This document shows positions 16,204 to 23,803 of a stretch of DNA of 64,000 nucleotides, one piece after another. The stretch's first letter is position 1. The number at the start of each line of letters is the position of its first letter. Under the pieces are notes generated by a model. That model searched no databases. It saw only the letters and a program-made list of their open reading frames with translations, and was not told where the DNA came from. A program made the position numbers and the translations under genes. The stretch lies in the IMG/VR virus record IMGVR_UViG_3300043219_000566, positions 1 to 64,000 of that record. One strand, written 5' to 3'. The DNA comes from a virus.

Positions 16204-17463
16204 CTAGGGCCAATACGTCGGGTGCGGGCGGTGCGCCACGCGCACCAGGTGCAACCCGTCCACGAACCGAAAATTATGCCGGTGGCCGTAGTCTACCAAC
16301 CGCCCGGATTGCACAAAAGAAATGTCGGCAAAGGTCACGCCGCGCGTGCTGCCGTCGAGCCGAATGAAGGTCCGCGCCGCCCAGGCCTCGTCGTGCAGAC
16401 AGCTAATCTGGATGTTGTTCGTCCCGCCGCCCAGCACCTCGTTGTCCCCGGAATCGCCCAACACGAACACCGCGTCGAGCCCCCCGGCGGTCTTGGCCGA
16501 AACGTAGACGTCGCGAATCCAGAGCGAGTGCGTGCGCGAGCCCAACTTGAACACGTAGCGCTCGGCCGGATCGGAGCCCGGTGGTGCAAGATCGCACGCG
16601 AAGAAACAGCTGCCGTCGATCACGCCTCCGGCGTTGCTAACCGCCTCGCTCGCCCCGGGTGTAAAGCCCCCCGCAATCGGCCCGTGCGGCGACGTGATCC
16701 GATAGTCGTTGTACGCACTGGTATAGAACGCCCCGCCCTTTTTGCCGGAAAACCGAAAGTAGCTCGCATCCGTGATTCGGTAAACTTCGCAGCCGATATT
16801 GACCACGCACGCGCCGCCGTAGGGGTTGGCGTCACCGTACCTCCCGCGGATCTTGCAGTGCCTGACGATCACGCCTCCGGAGCCCGCCATCGCAGCCGAG
16901 CGCCCCAGCAAGATTCCGCAGCCCGGTGGGGTGTAGGCCTCGTCCGGCCGAATGATCAGCCCTTCGAGCGTCGCCCAGTTGGAGCTGGCCATATCGACCA
17001 CCGGCGCGGTCGCCAGCTGCGGTGGAAACTGCACGTGCGCCAGGTAGTTGTGCTCGAAGCGCAAGTTCGTGCGCCCGGCATGGCGGAAGTCCAGCGTCTG
17101 AGGCCAGACCGTGTACGGCACGTACGGCACGTAGATGTCGCCGCCCGCGCGCTTGGCCCGGATCTGGGACTGCACGAACCAGAACTCAAGGTACATCTCG
17201 CGCAGAATCTCGTCGGGCAACAGCCCCGCGGTGGAGCGGAACTGCTCGGCCCGCGCCCGCGCTTCCGGCGTCGTCGGCGACAGCCCCTCCTTCTCCAACT
17301 GCTCCAAGAACTCCTGGATAGCCTTGTCGGGCGCGGGCGCTTGCTCATGCGGAAGCGGTACCGCGACACGCGCGGGTGCCTGTGGCTTTGTCTGAGGCGC
17401 GGCCTTCGGCTGCGCGCAAGCCACCACAGCCAACAGCGGCAACAACAACCAAGCTCTGATCAT
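16204..17463 (-). CDS. Lipoprotein with probable parallel beta-helix (419 aa)
   Basis: The ATG at 17463 overlaps the stop of the upstream small gene (TGATG) and has AGGAGAAAG upstream. The N terminus MIRAWLLLPLLAVVAC is a lipoprotein signal with Cys16 in the lipobox, followed by a Pro/Ala/Gln linker. Residues about 130-410 contain repeating turns rich in Gly, Asn and beta residues (GGVIVRHCKIRGRYGDANPYG, GGTNNIQISCLHDEAW), as in pectate-lyase-like right-handed beta-helices. These folds occur in polysaccharide lyases and phage tail spikes. A lipid anchor argues against a simple tail spike; surface attachment is more likely. Confidence 0.6.
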   Translation of the reverse strand: MIRAWLLLPLLAVVACAQPKAAPQTKPQAPARVAVPLPHEQAPAPDKAIQEFLEQLEKEGLSPTTPEARARAEQFRSTAGLLPDEILREMYLEFWFVQSQIRAKRAGGDIYVPYVPYTVWPQTLDFRHAGRTNLRFEHNYLAHVQFPPQLATAPVVDMASSNWATLEGLIIRPDEAYTPPGCGILLGRSAAMAGSGGVIVRHCKIRGRYGDANPYGGACVVNIGCEVYRITDASYFRFSGKKGGAFYTSAYNDYRITSPHGPIAGGFTPGASEAVSNAGGVIDGSCFFACDLAPPGSDPAERYVFKLGSRTHSLWIRDVYVSAKTAGGLDAVFVLGDSGDNEVLGGGTNNIQISCLHDEAWAARTFIRLDGSTRGVTFADISFVQSGRLVDYGHRHNFRFVDGLHLVRVAHRPHPTYWP

Positions 17464-17624
17464 CAGCTTTCTCCTTTTTGTCTTTCGCAACAACAGAAAC
17501 GCTCCGGCGGTGAGAAACGACCGCATTTCCCACACATGGTCCAATGCCCAGTAAATTTTCGATCGATCCAGCGCAGCCAGCGCCGCCACCACGAATTGCC
17601 AAGAATGATCTGCGGGTTGCTCAT
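17463..17624 (-). CDS. Small zinc-ribbon peptide (53 aa)
   Basis: The ATG at 17624 overlaps the upstream stop (ATGA) and its own TGA overlaps the next start (TGATG), so it is locked between two genes by translational coupling. It begins MSNPQIILGNSWWRRWLRWI and ends with MCGKCGRFSPPERFCCCERQ, a CxxC...CCC cluster that could bind one zinc. The Trp/Arg-rich N terminus may be amphipathic. No family is recognised. Confidence 0.6.
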   Translation of the reverse strand: MSNPQIILGNSWWRRWLRWIDRKFTGHWTMCGKCGRFSPPERFCCCERQKGES

Positions 17625-18028
17625 CGCTTGCCTCGCTTTCGCTTCTTGCGGTAGCGCGCTACGATCGTCTTACGCAACGCCGCAACCTGAGCCGCAGTCG
17701 CGCGCACGCCGTGCTGCTCCCAGGCCTCCAGCTCAGCCACTTTATCCCATAGCTCGTTCTCGACGTAGTAGACGAACCAGCCCTCGCGATCGATCTGGCG
17801 CGGGATCTGGTTGACCACCTTGATGCGCCGCTTGTCCGAAGCGTTCACGGAAAAATCGAGATCGATACCGAAAGTCTTGAGCACCCGGTGGGCCAAACCC
17901 CGCAGCTGCAGCTCACAAATCAGCTTAGTTGTATGGACCGGATCGTGCATCCCGGTGACGTGGCAATCCTCGATGTACAGCGCTTCCAACACCTTCTCGA
18001 CCGTAGGGATCTTCGGCGGTTTTATCAT
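17621..18028 (-). CDS. Hypothetical protein (135 aa), basic tail
   Basis: It starts MIKPPKIPTVEKVLEALYIE and has a mixed alpha/beta middle (RIKVVNQIPRQIDREGWFVY) and a helical, strongly basic C terminus (RYRKKRKRGKR). The palindrome at 17651 codes for VARY near the end. It overlaps the next start by 4 bp. Function unknown. Confidence 0.6.
   Translation of the reverse strand: MIKPPKIPTVEKVLEALYIEDCHVTGMHDPVHTTKLICELQLRGLAHRVLKTFGIDLDFSVNASDKRRIKVVNQIPRQIDREGWFVYYVENELWDKVAELEAWEQHGVRATAAQVAALRKTIVARYRKKRKRGKR
17651..17662. repeat. Recurrent palindrome, 12-bp core (copy 2)
   Basis: GTAGCGCGCTAC inside the coding region of the preceding entry, read in frame as Val-Ala-Arg-Tyr. Flanks are G and G, so only the 12-bp core is palindromic. 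Confidence 0.65.
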
Positions 18029-18081
18029 GCTTCATGACTCCTTTTCGTTCGCCGCGTCACGAAGCTCGTGAGCCGCGACGG

Positions 18082-18717
18082 CTACTGATGCCTGATGCCG
18101 AACTGCCGCTCCCGGGGCAACAACGACATAACTTCGATGGCAATATCGTCCAGCTCATCAACGATGTTCCAGCCGCCATATTCGTCATCGTAAGCGCCGG
18201 CGACGGTCCAAAGATCAAACTCATCATGTATGACGAGCGTGGTCGCCCCGACACCCACGGCTTCAAAGATGAACGTCGTCACGTAGGTCCCGGCCGAAGT
18301 TGCTATCGGCAACGGGTTCCAGTAATTCGGCCAGGCATGATAGTCGCAGTCCCCATCCTCAAAAACCACATTCCATCCACCCATTCCGGAATCATCCGGA
18401 AAACCGGTGAACATCCAGTCGTAGTCGATATCGTCGCAGGGCTCAGCGTAGCCGTCTGGCGGCCATTCGGTCTCGCAGACCACGCCAAGTAACCGCAGAA
18501 CCGCCGAATCCCAGCGCAGGGGCGTAGTGACCATTGAGAACGGCTCATCCGTGCCCTCCCCGTTGTCGGCCACCGCGTACAGATCAACATACACGGTGTC
18601 GCCCACCTGCACCGCCGCCGTATCCGTTCGCAGGTCAAGATCGATCACGCGCCACGACTGAGCCTTGGCGGCAGCCAAGCCGCAACCCAAAACCAGAACA
18701 AGTAGTACAGCTCGCAT
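18082..18717 (-). CDS. Secreted cohesin-like protein, paralogue of the gene at 14293 (211 aa)
   Basis: The ATG at 18717 has AAGGAGC upstream; in-frame upstream codons belong to the leader. A signal peptide (MRAVLLVLVLGCGLAAAKAQ) is followed by SWRVIDLDLRTDTAAVQVGD, nearly the same as in the paralogue 3 kb away. Shared later motifs are TEWPPD, WMFTGFPDDSGMGG and DDEYGGWNIVDEL. It lacks the paralogue's second N-terminal repeat and its EF-hand. The fold expected is a calcium-binding or carbohydrate-binding beta sandwich. A promoter-like element and a dyad lie just upstream, so it may be transcribed on its own. Confidence 0.65.
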   Translation of the reverse strand: MRAVLLVLVLGCGLAAAKAQSWRVIDLDLRTDTAAVQVGDTVYVDLYAVADNGEGTDEPFSMVTTPLRWDSAVLRLLGVVCETEWPPDGYAEPCDDIDYDWMFTGFPDDSGMGGWNVVFEDGDCDYHAWPNYWNPLPIATSAGTYVTTFIFEAVGVGATTLVIHDEFDLWTVAGAYDDEYGGWNIVDELDDIAIEVMSLLPRERQFGIRHQ

Positions 18718-18750
18718 TTGTAGCTCCTTCGAGTTAGGACCAAAAACGCA

Positions 18751-18769
18751 GATAATCTTCTTGATTATC
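18751..18769 (-). promoter_or_regulatory. AT-rich dyad in the leader of the secreted protein gene
   Basis: Perfect 7-bp arms GATAATC / GATTATC with a 5-base loop lie just downstream of the predicted transcription start and before the start codon at 18717. It is followed on the minus strand by TGCGTTTTTGG. It could be an operator, an attenuator or a weak terminator. Confidence 0.4.
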
Positions 18770-18782
18770 CTCGCGCGGCCCA

Positions 18783-18791
18783 ATACTACCA
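18783..18791 (-). promoter_or_regulatory. Candidate extended -10 promoter
   Basis: TGGTAGTAT on the minus strand fits TGn plus a -10 hexamer (TAGTAT). It lies between the stop of the glycosidase-like gene and the start of the secreted gene. No good -35 box is seen. The same TGG-TAG-AT form appears at 47450 upstream of the replication genes. Confidence 0.4.
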
Positions 18792-18814
18792 GACGCTACT
18801 CCATGCGCAGAAAT

Positions 18815-19720
18815 TCAACGCTCCTTGGCGCGCCGCGCCAGCATCAACGTCTTGAACTCGTCGTAGCCCGGACGCGGCGTGAACTCCCCGGGCTCGTCGG
18901 TCTCCTGCAGGAGCCCGTAACCCGTTCCGTAATCGCACAAGCAGTACCAGAACACAGCCGAGATGCGCGGGTGCTCCAGATACTTGATTAGCGAGCCCCG
19001 CAGCGCCTGGTTGATAAACGCCCCCTTCTTACCGTCCTCGGTGATCCACAGCGGCTTGTCGGTCAGCTTCAGCACGTCGCGGACCAGCGTCCAGCCGCGA
19101 TCGTAGGGGTGGACCCCCACCGCATCGTAGCTGTCAGCCACTCCAGGCTGCTGCAACACGCGCCGCAGCCAGCCCACCGGTTCAGTATGCCCCAGCCCGG
19201 CCGTGATCACCGTGGCCTGCGGCTGTACCGCCTTGATCTCGCGGTAGGCCACCCGCAGCAACTCAGCATAACGCTCGGGAGACATGCTCTCGTTGTTGGG
19301 CTCGTTGCCGATCTCCCACAGGTGACAGCTGCTGCCGTAGTCCGTAACCAACGCGCGGCAGTAACGCGCGAAGCTCTCCAACGTAGCGCCCGTCGACGGC
19401 TCGTCGACGTTGATCAACCCCAGCGGCTCCATGTTGAACGCCCGCGTACCAATCAACCAGCGCCCCCGCACGTCGAGCCTGCCGCGGACGAAGTCACGCC
19501 AGCTGAGATCGATCCGCGCAGACTGCGCGCCCATCTCCCGAGCGATACGCAGCTTGGTAGCGCAGACCTCTTCGCCGTACTCCAGCGCGTCGATGTGCGA
19601 GATGACATGGTTAAGACCGACCAGGCCCGGCGGCACCGCCCGACGCACCCACACCAGCGGGCGCGCAGTACAGCCCACCGGCACCAACAGCAACAAAGCA
19701 AATAGTACGCTACGCATCAT
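18815..19720 (-). CDS. Glycoside-hydrolase-like lipoprotein (clan A TIM barrel)
   Basis: Start at the ATG ATG at 19720, after GGAGGG. The N terminus MMRSVLFALLLLVPVGC is a lipoprotein signal with the lipobox Cys at 17. The 301-residue body fits a (beta/alpha)8 glycosidase: HLWEIGNEPNN holds the NEP motif with the likely acid/base Glu140, and PLWITEDGKK holds a TE motif with the likely nucleophile Glu228. Spacing of about 88 residues suits clan GH-A families such as GH5, GH30 or GH39. The product would be anchored at the cell surface and could cleave or modify surface polysaccharide. The substrate is unknown. Confidence 0.65.
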   Translation of the reverse strand: MMRSVLFALLLLVPVGCTARPLVWVRRAVPPGLVGLNHVISHIDALEYGEEVCATKLRIAREMGAQSARIDLSWRDFVRGRLDVRGRWLIGTRAFNMEPLGLINVDEPSTGATLESFARYCRALVTDYGSSCHLWEIGNEPNNESMSPERYAELLRVAYREIKAVQPQATVITAGLGHTEPVGWLRRVLQQPGVADSYDAVGVHPYDRGWTLVRDVLKLTDKPLWITEDGKKGAFINQALRGSLIKYLEHPRISAVFWYCLCDYGTGYGLLQETDEPGEFTPRPGYDEFKTLMLARRAKER

Positions 19721-20109
19721 AGTACTTCCCTCCATTTTTTGTTCGCCGCCCGCAGCTCCATCACCTCGTAAATGAACAGCGCCACCTCGGACGCGAGAGG
19801 CGTAGTACGCACCACTTCCAGCTTATTCGAGTCATACTTCCGCCGCTCCACGGTCCACACGCCACGTGCAGGCAAATAAGTCACCAAGTGCACGAGCGGC
19901 ACGTAGAGCAGAAGCCAGAGCTGCCGCTTGGTCAACGCGCGACAGCCAAACCGCGTCTGAACCCACTTATGCTCCTTCAGCTCGGAAGACACCACGAGCA
20001 AGTTGGGCAGCCCCACGGTATTCCGTCTGGGCGTCTCGACCGGAAACACCTGCAAGCCGCGGTCACTCAGAACTCGCTCCAACCTCCAGTTCATCTGCTG
20101 TTTGGTCAT
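19717..20109 (-). CDS. Hypothetical protein (130 aa)
   Basis: The ATG at 20109 has AAGGAG upstream; the stop overlaps the start of the glycosidase-like gene (ATGA). It begins MTKQQMNWRLERVLSDRGLQ and has a hydrophobic central segment (LWLLLYVPLVHLVTYLPA) that could be a membrane helix or a buried core. No motif is recognised. Coupling with the lipoprotein gene suggests a related role. Confidence 0.6.
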   Translation of the reverse strand: MTKQQMNWRLERVLSDRGLQVFPVETPRRNTVGLPNLLVVSSELKEHKWVQTRFGCRALTKRQLWLLLYVPLVHLVTYLPARGVWTVERRKYDSNKLEVVRTTPLASEVALFIYEVMELRAANKKWREVL

Positions 20110-20473
20110 GACGCTGCTCCTTACGCTTACGTCTGCGCAGGTACGTACTGAACTTCGCTGCTCGATGCCCCTGGCCCAGCGCCGGAGCGAAATGCCGCAG
20201 CAGCTCGATCGGCACCTCGTCCAAAGGGAACTCCCGCCGCGAGTCGTCGCCACGCTTGATCACGTACGACGAGCGCGTAAACGGGTAGTGAAACTCGATA
20301 TCGATCGAGATCCGTCCGTGCTCGAACACGTCCAGACAGAGCTTGGTGAGCAGCATGGACAACGTCAGCTCGACCAACAGCCCCCTGCGCTTGGTTTCGT
20401 TCTCGCGCCACTGCTTCGTAACTGCCTCGCCCAGCACGCTGAACTGGCGGACCCGCAAAAATCGGGCATCCAT
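20063..20473 (-). CDS. Hypothetical protein (136 aa)
   Basis: Starts MDARFLRVRQFSVLGEAVTK; a hydrophobic helix (GLLVELTLSMLLTKLCLDVF) is followed by beta-rich ISIDIEFHYPFTRSSYVI and a basic C-terminal tail (RRRKRKEQRH). It overlaps the next gene by 47 bp. Function unknown. Confidence 0.55.
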   Translation of the reverse strand: MDARFLRVRQFSVLGEAVTKQWRENETKRRGLLVELTLSMLLTKLCLDVFEHGRISIDIEFHYPFTRSSYVIKRGDDSRREFPLDEVPIELLRHFAPALGQGHRAAKFSTYLRRRKRKEQRHDQTADELEVGASSE

Positions 20474-20652
20474 ACGACACCTCCACTTACTCTCGAAAGA
20501 AATGAAAGAAAGGCCAGGCAGCGGTTTCCGGCTCGTTCTGAACCCGGTCGGGATTGGGTGAGCTACATAATCCGTCGCGGGCCGAAGCCTGTCATAGCCG
20601 CTCTCTGCGGTCGAGTCTCTACAAGAGAACCCAGCCTCTCTTACAACTCATG
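20474..20652. other. Noncoding spacer
   Basis: About 180 bp upstream of the gene starting at 20473 and downstream of the one ending at 20653. No ORF with a ribosome-binding site, tRNA or clear hairpin is seen. A purine-rich run (gaaagaaatgaaagaaagg) lies at its left end. It may carry a promoter, but I see no convincing box. Confidence 0.3.
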
Positions 20653-20946
20653 CTAGCGCCATTCAACCCTCTCGGCTAACCGCTGCACCCGCGCAACGAA
20701 GCGCTCCAACCAGCCAAGATCGTCGCGCTTCGGTGCTAGAAAGGAGAGATCGAGCGTGCCGCCGATGTGCGGCCCGTCGATCTCCTGCAGCCCCAGCTTG
20801 TCCAGCTTCTGCTTCAGCTGCTTCATGCCCTCGTCCATCTGTTGCTCCCCGGTACCGCCGCCAGCCGCTGGCAAAAAGTAGCCGTGCTCGGACTCGGGGC
20901 ACTGGAGCTGAAGCACAACGCCGACGACGTATACCGATGGTTTCAT
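20653..20946 (-). CDS. Hypothetical protein (97 aa)
   Basis: The ATG at 20946 has GAGGAGAG upstream. The sequence starts MKPSVYVVGVVLQLQCPESE and contains DEGMKQLKQKLDKLGLQEID, a helical stretch, and WLERFVARVQRLAERVEW at the end. No family is recognised. Confidence 0.6.
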   Translation of the reverse strand: MKPSVYVVGVVLQLQCPESEHGYFLPAAGGGTGEQQMDEGMKQLKQKLDKLGLQEIDGPHIGGTLDLSFLAPKRDDLGWLERFVARVQRLAERVEWR

Positions 20947-21036
20947 GATTCGCTCTCCTCGTAATTGCAGCCAGGAGTGGTACATGCCCATTCTGACTGC
21001 TCGGTGTCGTTATTACACGACCTCAGCGCCAGACCC

Positions 21037-21573
21037 TCACAGAGCCGGGCAAGGTCTGCCACTGATGTCGACTTCCGGCCGGTGCTTCGCCAACCAGGCC
21101 CGCGCCTCGTTCGCGTTGACCGCGACCTCGAAGCACAGCTGCTCTCTCTCGACGTAGGTCAATATAGCGCGCACATCGCAGTCGTAGTCAGCCATGAAGT
21201 GCGCTACAACATCGGCCCTGAAGTCGCCGCGGAAGCCGCACGCGACTAGCTGCAACAACTCGGGTTCCGTAGCTGAGTCCAGAAAGTGTGCACAGTCGAA
21301 GGTAGCGCTCATCGCGAAGTCGTCGCTGTACACTTCGGCCTTTACGGTATCGCCTCCGCACCACGAGCGCGTCGCACAGAGCATGAAAGAGCGCAAGTCC
21401 CTCGCTACTTCCTCGACAACCGTGAGCTGGTACTGGTCGAAGGGATAGGGCTCGACATGAAAGGGCGTCGACTCCCGGACCAGCCGCTTGACCGCCTCTT
21501 GAGCCAGCCGAGAGTTCCCCGCCAGCACCCGGCTGACCGGGCGTTGAGTCATCGCCAGCAAGTGTTCGTACAT
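21037..21573 (-). CDS. Hypothetical protein (178 aa)
   Basis: The frame begins MYEHLLAMTQRPVSRVLAGN and is mixed alpha/beta with CATRSWCGGDTVKAEVYSDD in the middle. The ATG at 21573 has GGAG about 10 bases away, a marginal distance. A different frame covering 21574-21694 carries a plausible N-terminal extension, so a frameshift at the junction is possible. No family is recognised. Confidence 0.55.
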   Translation of the reverse strand: MYEHLLAMTQRPVSRVLAGNSRLAQEAVKRLVRESTPFHVEPYPFDQYQLTVVEEVARDLRSFMLCATRSWCGGDTVKAEVYSDDFAMSATFDCAHFLDSATEPELLQLVACGFRGDFRADVVAHFMADYDCDVRAILTYVEREQLCFEVAVNANEARAWLAKHRPEVDISGRPCPAL

Positions 21574-21694
21574 CGGTTTGTTTCTCCATCTTCGCCCGCA
21601 GTTCAGCCAGCAGGCGGTTCGCGCAAAAGATCCGCATCTCGGCTACCAGCGCTTCGGAGAGCCGAGGCTTGGGCAGACCTATCCAGTAGTACAT
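21574..21694 (-). CDS. Possible short gene or frameshifted N terminus
   Basis: An ATG at 21694 after AAGGGGA opens MYYWIGLPKPRLSEALVAEM, continuing with a helix (FCANRLLAELRAKMEKQ). In this frame the ORF stays open to 21188, but from 21573 on it reads antisense-quality sequence within the next gene. Either this is a short gene ending in the overlap or the real N terminus of the next protein displaced by one frameshift. Only the 5' part is listed. Confidence 0.35.
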
Positions 21695-21715
21695 CAGCTC
21701 GTCCCCTTTCAGAAA

Positions 21716-21729
21716 CGTAGCGCGCTACG
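21716..21729. repeat. Recurrent palindrome CGTAGCGCGCTACG (copy 3)
   Basis: Perfect 14-bp palindrome; its CTA provides the TAG stop (21725-21727) of the gene at 21725-22108, as for copy 1. Confidence 0.7.
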
Positions 21730-22108
21730 CCTCGACGAGACGGCAGCGCACGAGGTAGCAGTCCGACTCGCTGAGCGAGAACTTGATCGGAATATCGAAG
21801 GTGAAAGAGATCCATACGGCCTCCATCGCGCCAACAAGCGTCCACGCAGGCTCGTCTTCGACTGTCAACGCTGGTATCGCGAAAAACTGCAGCTTGGCTT
21901 TCGACGTCGGCCCCTTGATCGCGAGCTTGCCCGTCGTGTTCAACCACACCACGCCTTCGTTAGTGGAATGTGGCCACCGGCCGGACTGGTCGGCGATACC
22001 GATGCGCCCGGAGTTATTGTCCTTGAAGAAACGGTGTTCGCCCGAGAAGTTCCGCAGCACCTCCCAGTCGTACAGTTTGTGATCGTGCTTGGCCGCCGCC
22101 GCGCTCAC
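21725..22108 (-). CDS. Hypothetical beta-rich protein (127 aa)
   Basis: A GTG at 22108 overlaps the stop of the upstream gene (GTGA-type). The protein has alternating hydrophobic strands with Trp and Phe (WTLVGAMEAVWISFTFDIPI) and ends SLSESDCYLVRCRLVEA. No motif is known. Its stop codon lies in palindrome copy 3. Confidence 0.6.
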   Translation of the reverse strand: MSAAAAKHDHKLYDWEVLRNFSGEHRFFKDNNSGRIGIADQSGRWPHSTNEGVVWLNTTGKLAIKGPTSKAKLQFFAIPALTVEDEPAWTLVGAMEAVWISFTFDIPIKFSLSESDCYLVRCRLVEA

Positions 22109-22356
22109 GAAGTCCCCGCGAGTATCGACAACGCGTCGAGAGGCTGCGCGTCAAGAGGCTGCGCATCGGACACCGGCGACTTGCCGCAAAGTATCGCCAG
22201 CTCCTGGTCAACGTCCGCCTGCACCCTGATTAGCTCCGCCTGGCGTCCGAGATCGAACGCCTGGCAAAGCAGCGTTTCGACCTCAGCAGGTCTTAGCCCT
22301 CCACGGTCGCGAATCGGCTTCATTAGTTCGTTAACAGCACAGATTTTAGAAATCAT
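22105..22356 (-). CDS. Small protein with an internal 5-residue tandem repeat (83 aa)
   Basis: It begins MISKICAVNELMKPIRDRGG, continues as a helical protein, and near the end has DAQPLDAQPLDA, encoded by a near-perfect 15-bp direct repeat around 22137-22166. The repeat is likely a recent slippage duplication. Function unknown. It overlaps both neighbours by 4-11 bp. Confidence 0.6.
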   Translation of the reverse strand: MISKICAVNELMKPIRDRGGLRPAEVETLLCQAFDLGRQAELIRVQADVDQELAILCGKSPVSDAQPLDAQPLDALSILAGTS

Positions 22357-22531
22357 CAGTCGCTCCTTGTTTCAAGTCCCGTCTACGCTTGGTGAAGTGC
22401 GCAGCGGGATACCAGTCCCCGCAGCGCGTACAAAGCCACCAGCCGTTTGCCTGCAATACCAAGCGGCGCGAACACTCTGGGCAGCGGGGCTTCGTCGCCA
22501 GTTTCGGCGGCTTGGGTTTGCGCGACTTCAT
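22346..22531 (-). CDS. Zinc-ribbon protein (61 aa)
   Basis: The ATG at 22531 overlaps the upstream stop (ATGA). After a basic lead (MKSRKPKPPKLATKPR) come CPEC and, 17 residues on, CTRCGDWYP, a standard CxxC...CxxC zinc ribbon, followed by a basic tail (TKRRRDLKQ). A nucleic-acid-binding role is likely; the target is unknown. Confidence 0.65.
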   Translation of the reverse strand: MKSRKPKPPKLATKPRCPECSRRLVLQANGWWLCTRCGDWYPAAHFTKRRRDLKQGATDDF

Positions 22532-22710
22532 GTCGTGCCCGCCGAGCTTCGTACCCGCCTCCGCAGAAAGCGCACTCCGGTTTGTTTGATCCACCGCCGG
22601 ATCGTAGCTGGAGAGCGCGCAGCCGACTCGGCGATTTGTCGTGTAGACTGCCCGCTATCCCAGCATTGACGAGCTGCGATCATTTCGCAGATGTGTACGA
22701 ATGTGAACAT
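22528..22710 (-). CDS. Small helix-turn-helix protein (60 aa)
   Basis: The ATG at 22710 has GGAGG upstream. Residues about 19-45 (GQSTRQIAESAARSPATIRR) read as a resolvase/Xre-like helix-turn-helix (QIAExxxxSxxTIRRWIKxxGV), which would bind DNA. It is followed by a basic tail. It may regulate this operon; its own zinc-ribbon neighbour is translationally coupled. Confidence 0.6.
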   Translation of the reverse strand: MFTFVHICEMIAARQCWDSGQSTRQIAESAARSPATIRRWIKQTGVRFLRRRVRSSAGTT

Positions 22711-22737
22711 CTCCACCTCCTCGCAACTTCCCCCGGC

Positions 22738-22998
22738 TCATTGGCCCTCAAGATACTCGTACAACTCGCCGAAGCTCGGCTCGTCTTCCGGAAACGATTC
22801 CTTGCCCGTCATGCTCTTGCGGATGCACATGCAGTAGATGCAGGTCTTGAAGCGCGACGGGCGACCGTCCCAGATCCCGCTGATCCGCTCGTACAGCCAG
22901 CCCTTCTGGATGATATTGCCGCATTCGCAGCAGCGGTGTTCTTTGCGCGCCCGCACCATTTTGCGCACGAATGCCTCGGGCATGGCCAGATCGCTCAC
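22738..22998 (-). CDS. Zinc-binding phage protein (86 aa)
   Basis: A GTG at 22998 overlaps the upstream stop (GTGA). The motif HRCCECGNIIQKGWLYERI, followed about 25 residues later by CIYCMCI, gives a CxxC...CxxC site. This type of small zinc protein (CxxCGxxIxxG followed by an acidic tail) is common in phages, with unknown role. The tail is acidic (ESFPEDEPSFGELYEYLEG). Confidence 0.65.
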   Translation of the reverse strand: MSDLAMPEAFVRKMVRARKEHRCCECGNIIQKGWLYERISGIWDGRPSRFKTCIYCMCIRKSMTGKESFPEDEPSFGELYEYLEGQ

Positions 22999-23612
22999 GC
23001 CGTACGCTCCGCCCTGCGCTGGTTATCAAGTGGCACGAAGACCTCGTGTCCTAAGCGCCTGAGCGCACTGTAGATCGAGCTAGCGTGGCCAATGAACTGC
23101 TCGTACGGCAGGTTAGCCAGCCAGAACAGCTGCTTGACCGTCGTCGGCTCGGACTGCACCAGCAAAGCCTGTACCACATGGACAGCTTCGCTCTCGCCCG
23201 CCTCAATCAGCGTCGCGAAGATGTCGCAAACCTCGCCCTCGGGCTTAGGCAACAGCCGCGACTGCTGCGCGCGCCAGATATTGCCGCCCTCGTCGTAGAT
23301 CTCGGCATCCGGGTGGTCGCCGTCGATCTGGTAGATGTACGGCTCCTTACACTCAAAGCCCCAACGCACCGGATCGATGATCTGATGGTCGGGCGTGACG
23401 ATCCAGCCGTGCTGAACGAAACCGAGATGGCGGTACTTCACCCAGCGACTAGCCGGATGTAGCTTGCCACGATAGTGACCGTAAACAGCAACTCCGTCGA
23501 AGACTTTGATGCGCACCAGCGCGCTAGCTATCTCGTAACAATGTCCATTCCAGTCCGGCGGCTCGACGTCGAGCAGCTCGCCGAGCGCTTCGATATCGCA
23601 TTCTAGTCGCAT
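22995..23612 (-). CDS. Possible papain-fold / transglutaminase-like protein (205 aa)
   Basis: Residues about 20-35 contain DWNGHCYEIASALV with a Cys at the start of a helix, and about 88-100 contain HGWIVTPDHQIIDP, a His followed by Asp-Pro. This C...H...D order matches the NlpC/transglutaminase-like cysteine hydrolase pattern often seen in phage accessory proteins. The second half (from about 125) is helical without motif. The catalytic assignment is a pattern guess. It ends with the GTGA overlap to the zinc gene. Confidence 0.45.
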   Translation of the reverse strand: MRLECDIEALGELLDVEPPDWNGHCYEIASALVRIKVFDGVAVYGHYRGKLHPASRWVKYRHLGFVQHGWIVTPDHQIIDPVRWGFECKEPYIYQIDGDHPDAEIYDEGGNIWRAQQSRLLPKPEGEVCDIFATLIEAGESEAVHVVQALLVQSEPTTVKQLFWLANLPYEQFIGHASSIYSALRRLGHEVFVPLDNQRRAERTA

Positions 23613-23803
23613 GGCTTAATATCCTTGGGTGCCCGCGGCACAGCCGCGGGGTAACCATCGATCCGCACCCAAAGCGGAAAGTTAGAGTTGCTCGGGTTCT
23701 TCGACAACCTAGCAATCTTACCGGGCTTCCAGCTCAGTAAATCAGCGGACTTGACCAATACACGCTGGCCGACGTTGTAAGTAGGCAAATCAGTAGCTGA
23801 CAT
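23603..23803 (-). CDS. Small SH3/KOW-like protein (66 aa)
   Basis: The product has YNVGQRVLVKSADLLSWKPG and WVRIDGYPAAV, the GxRVLV...GKI pattern of an SH3-like barrel shared with the tandem family at 27-31 kb. Its start at 23803 abuts the stop of the upstream gene. Function unknown. Confidence 0.6.
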   Translation of the reverse strand: MSATDLPTYNVGQRVLVKSADLLSWKPGKIARLSKNPSNSNFPLWVRIDGYPAAVPRAPKDIKPCD

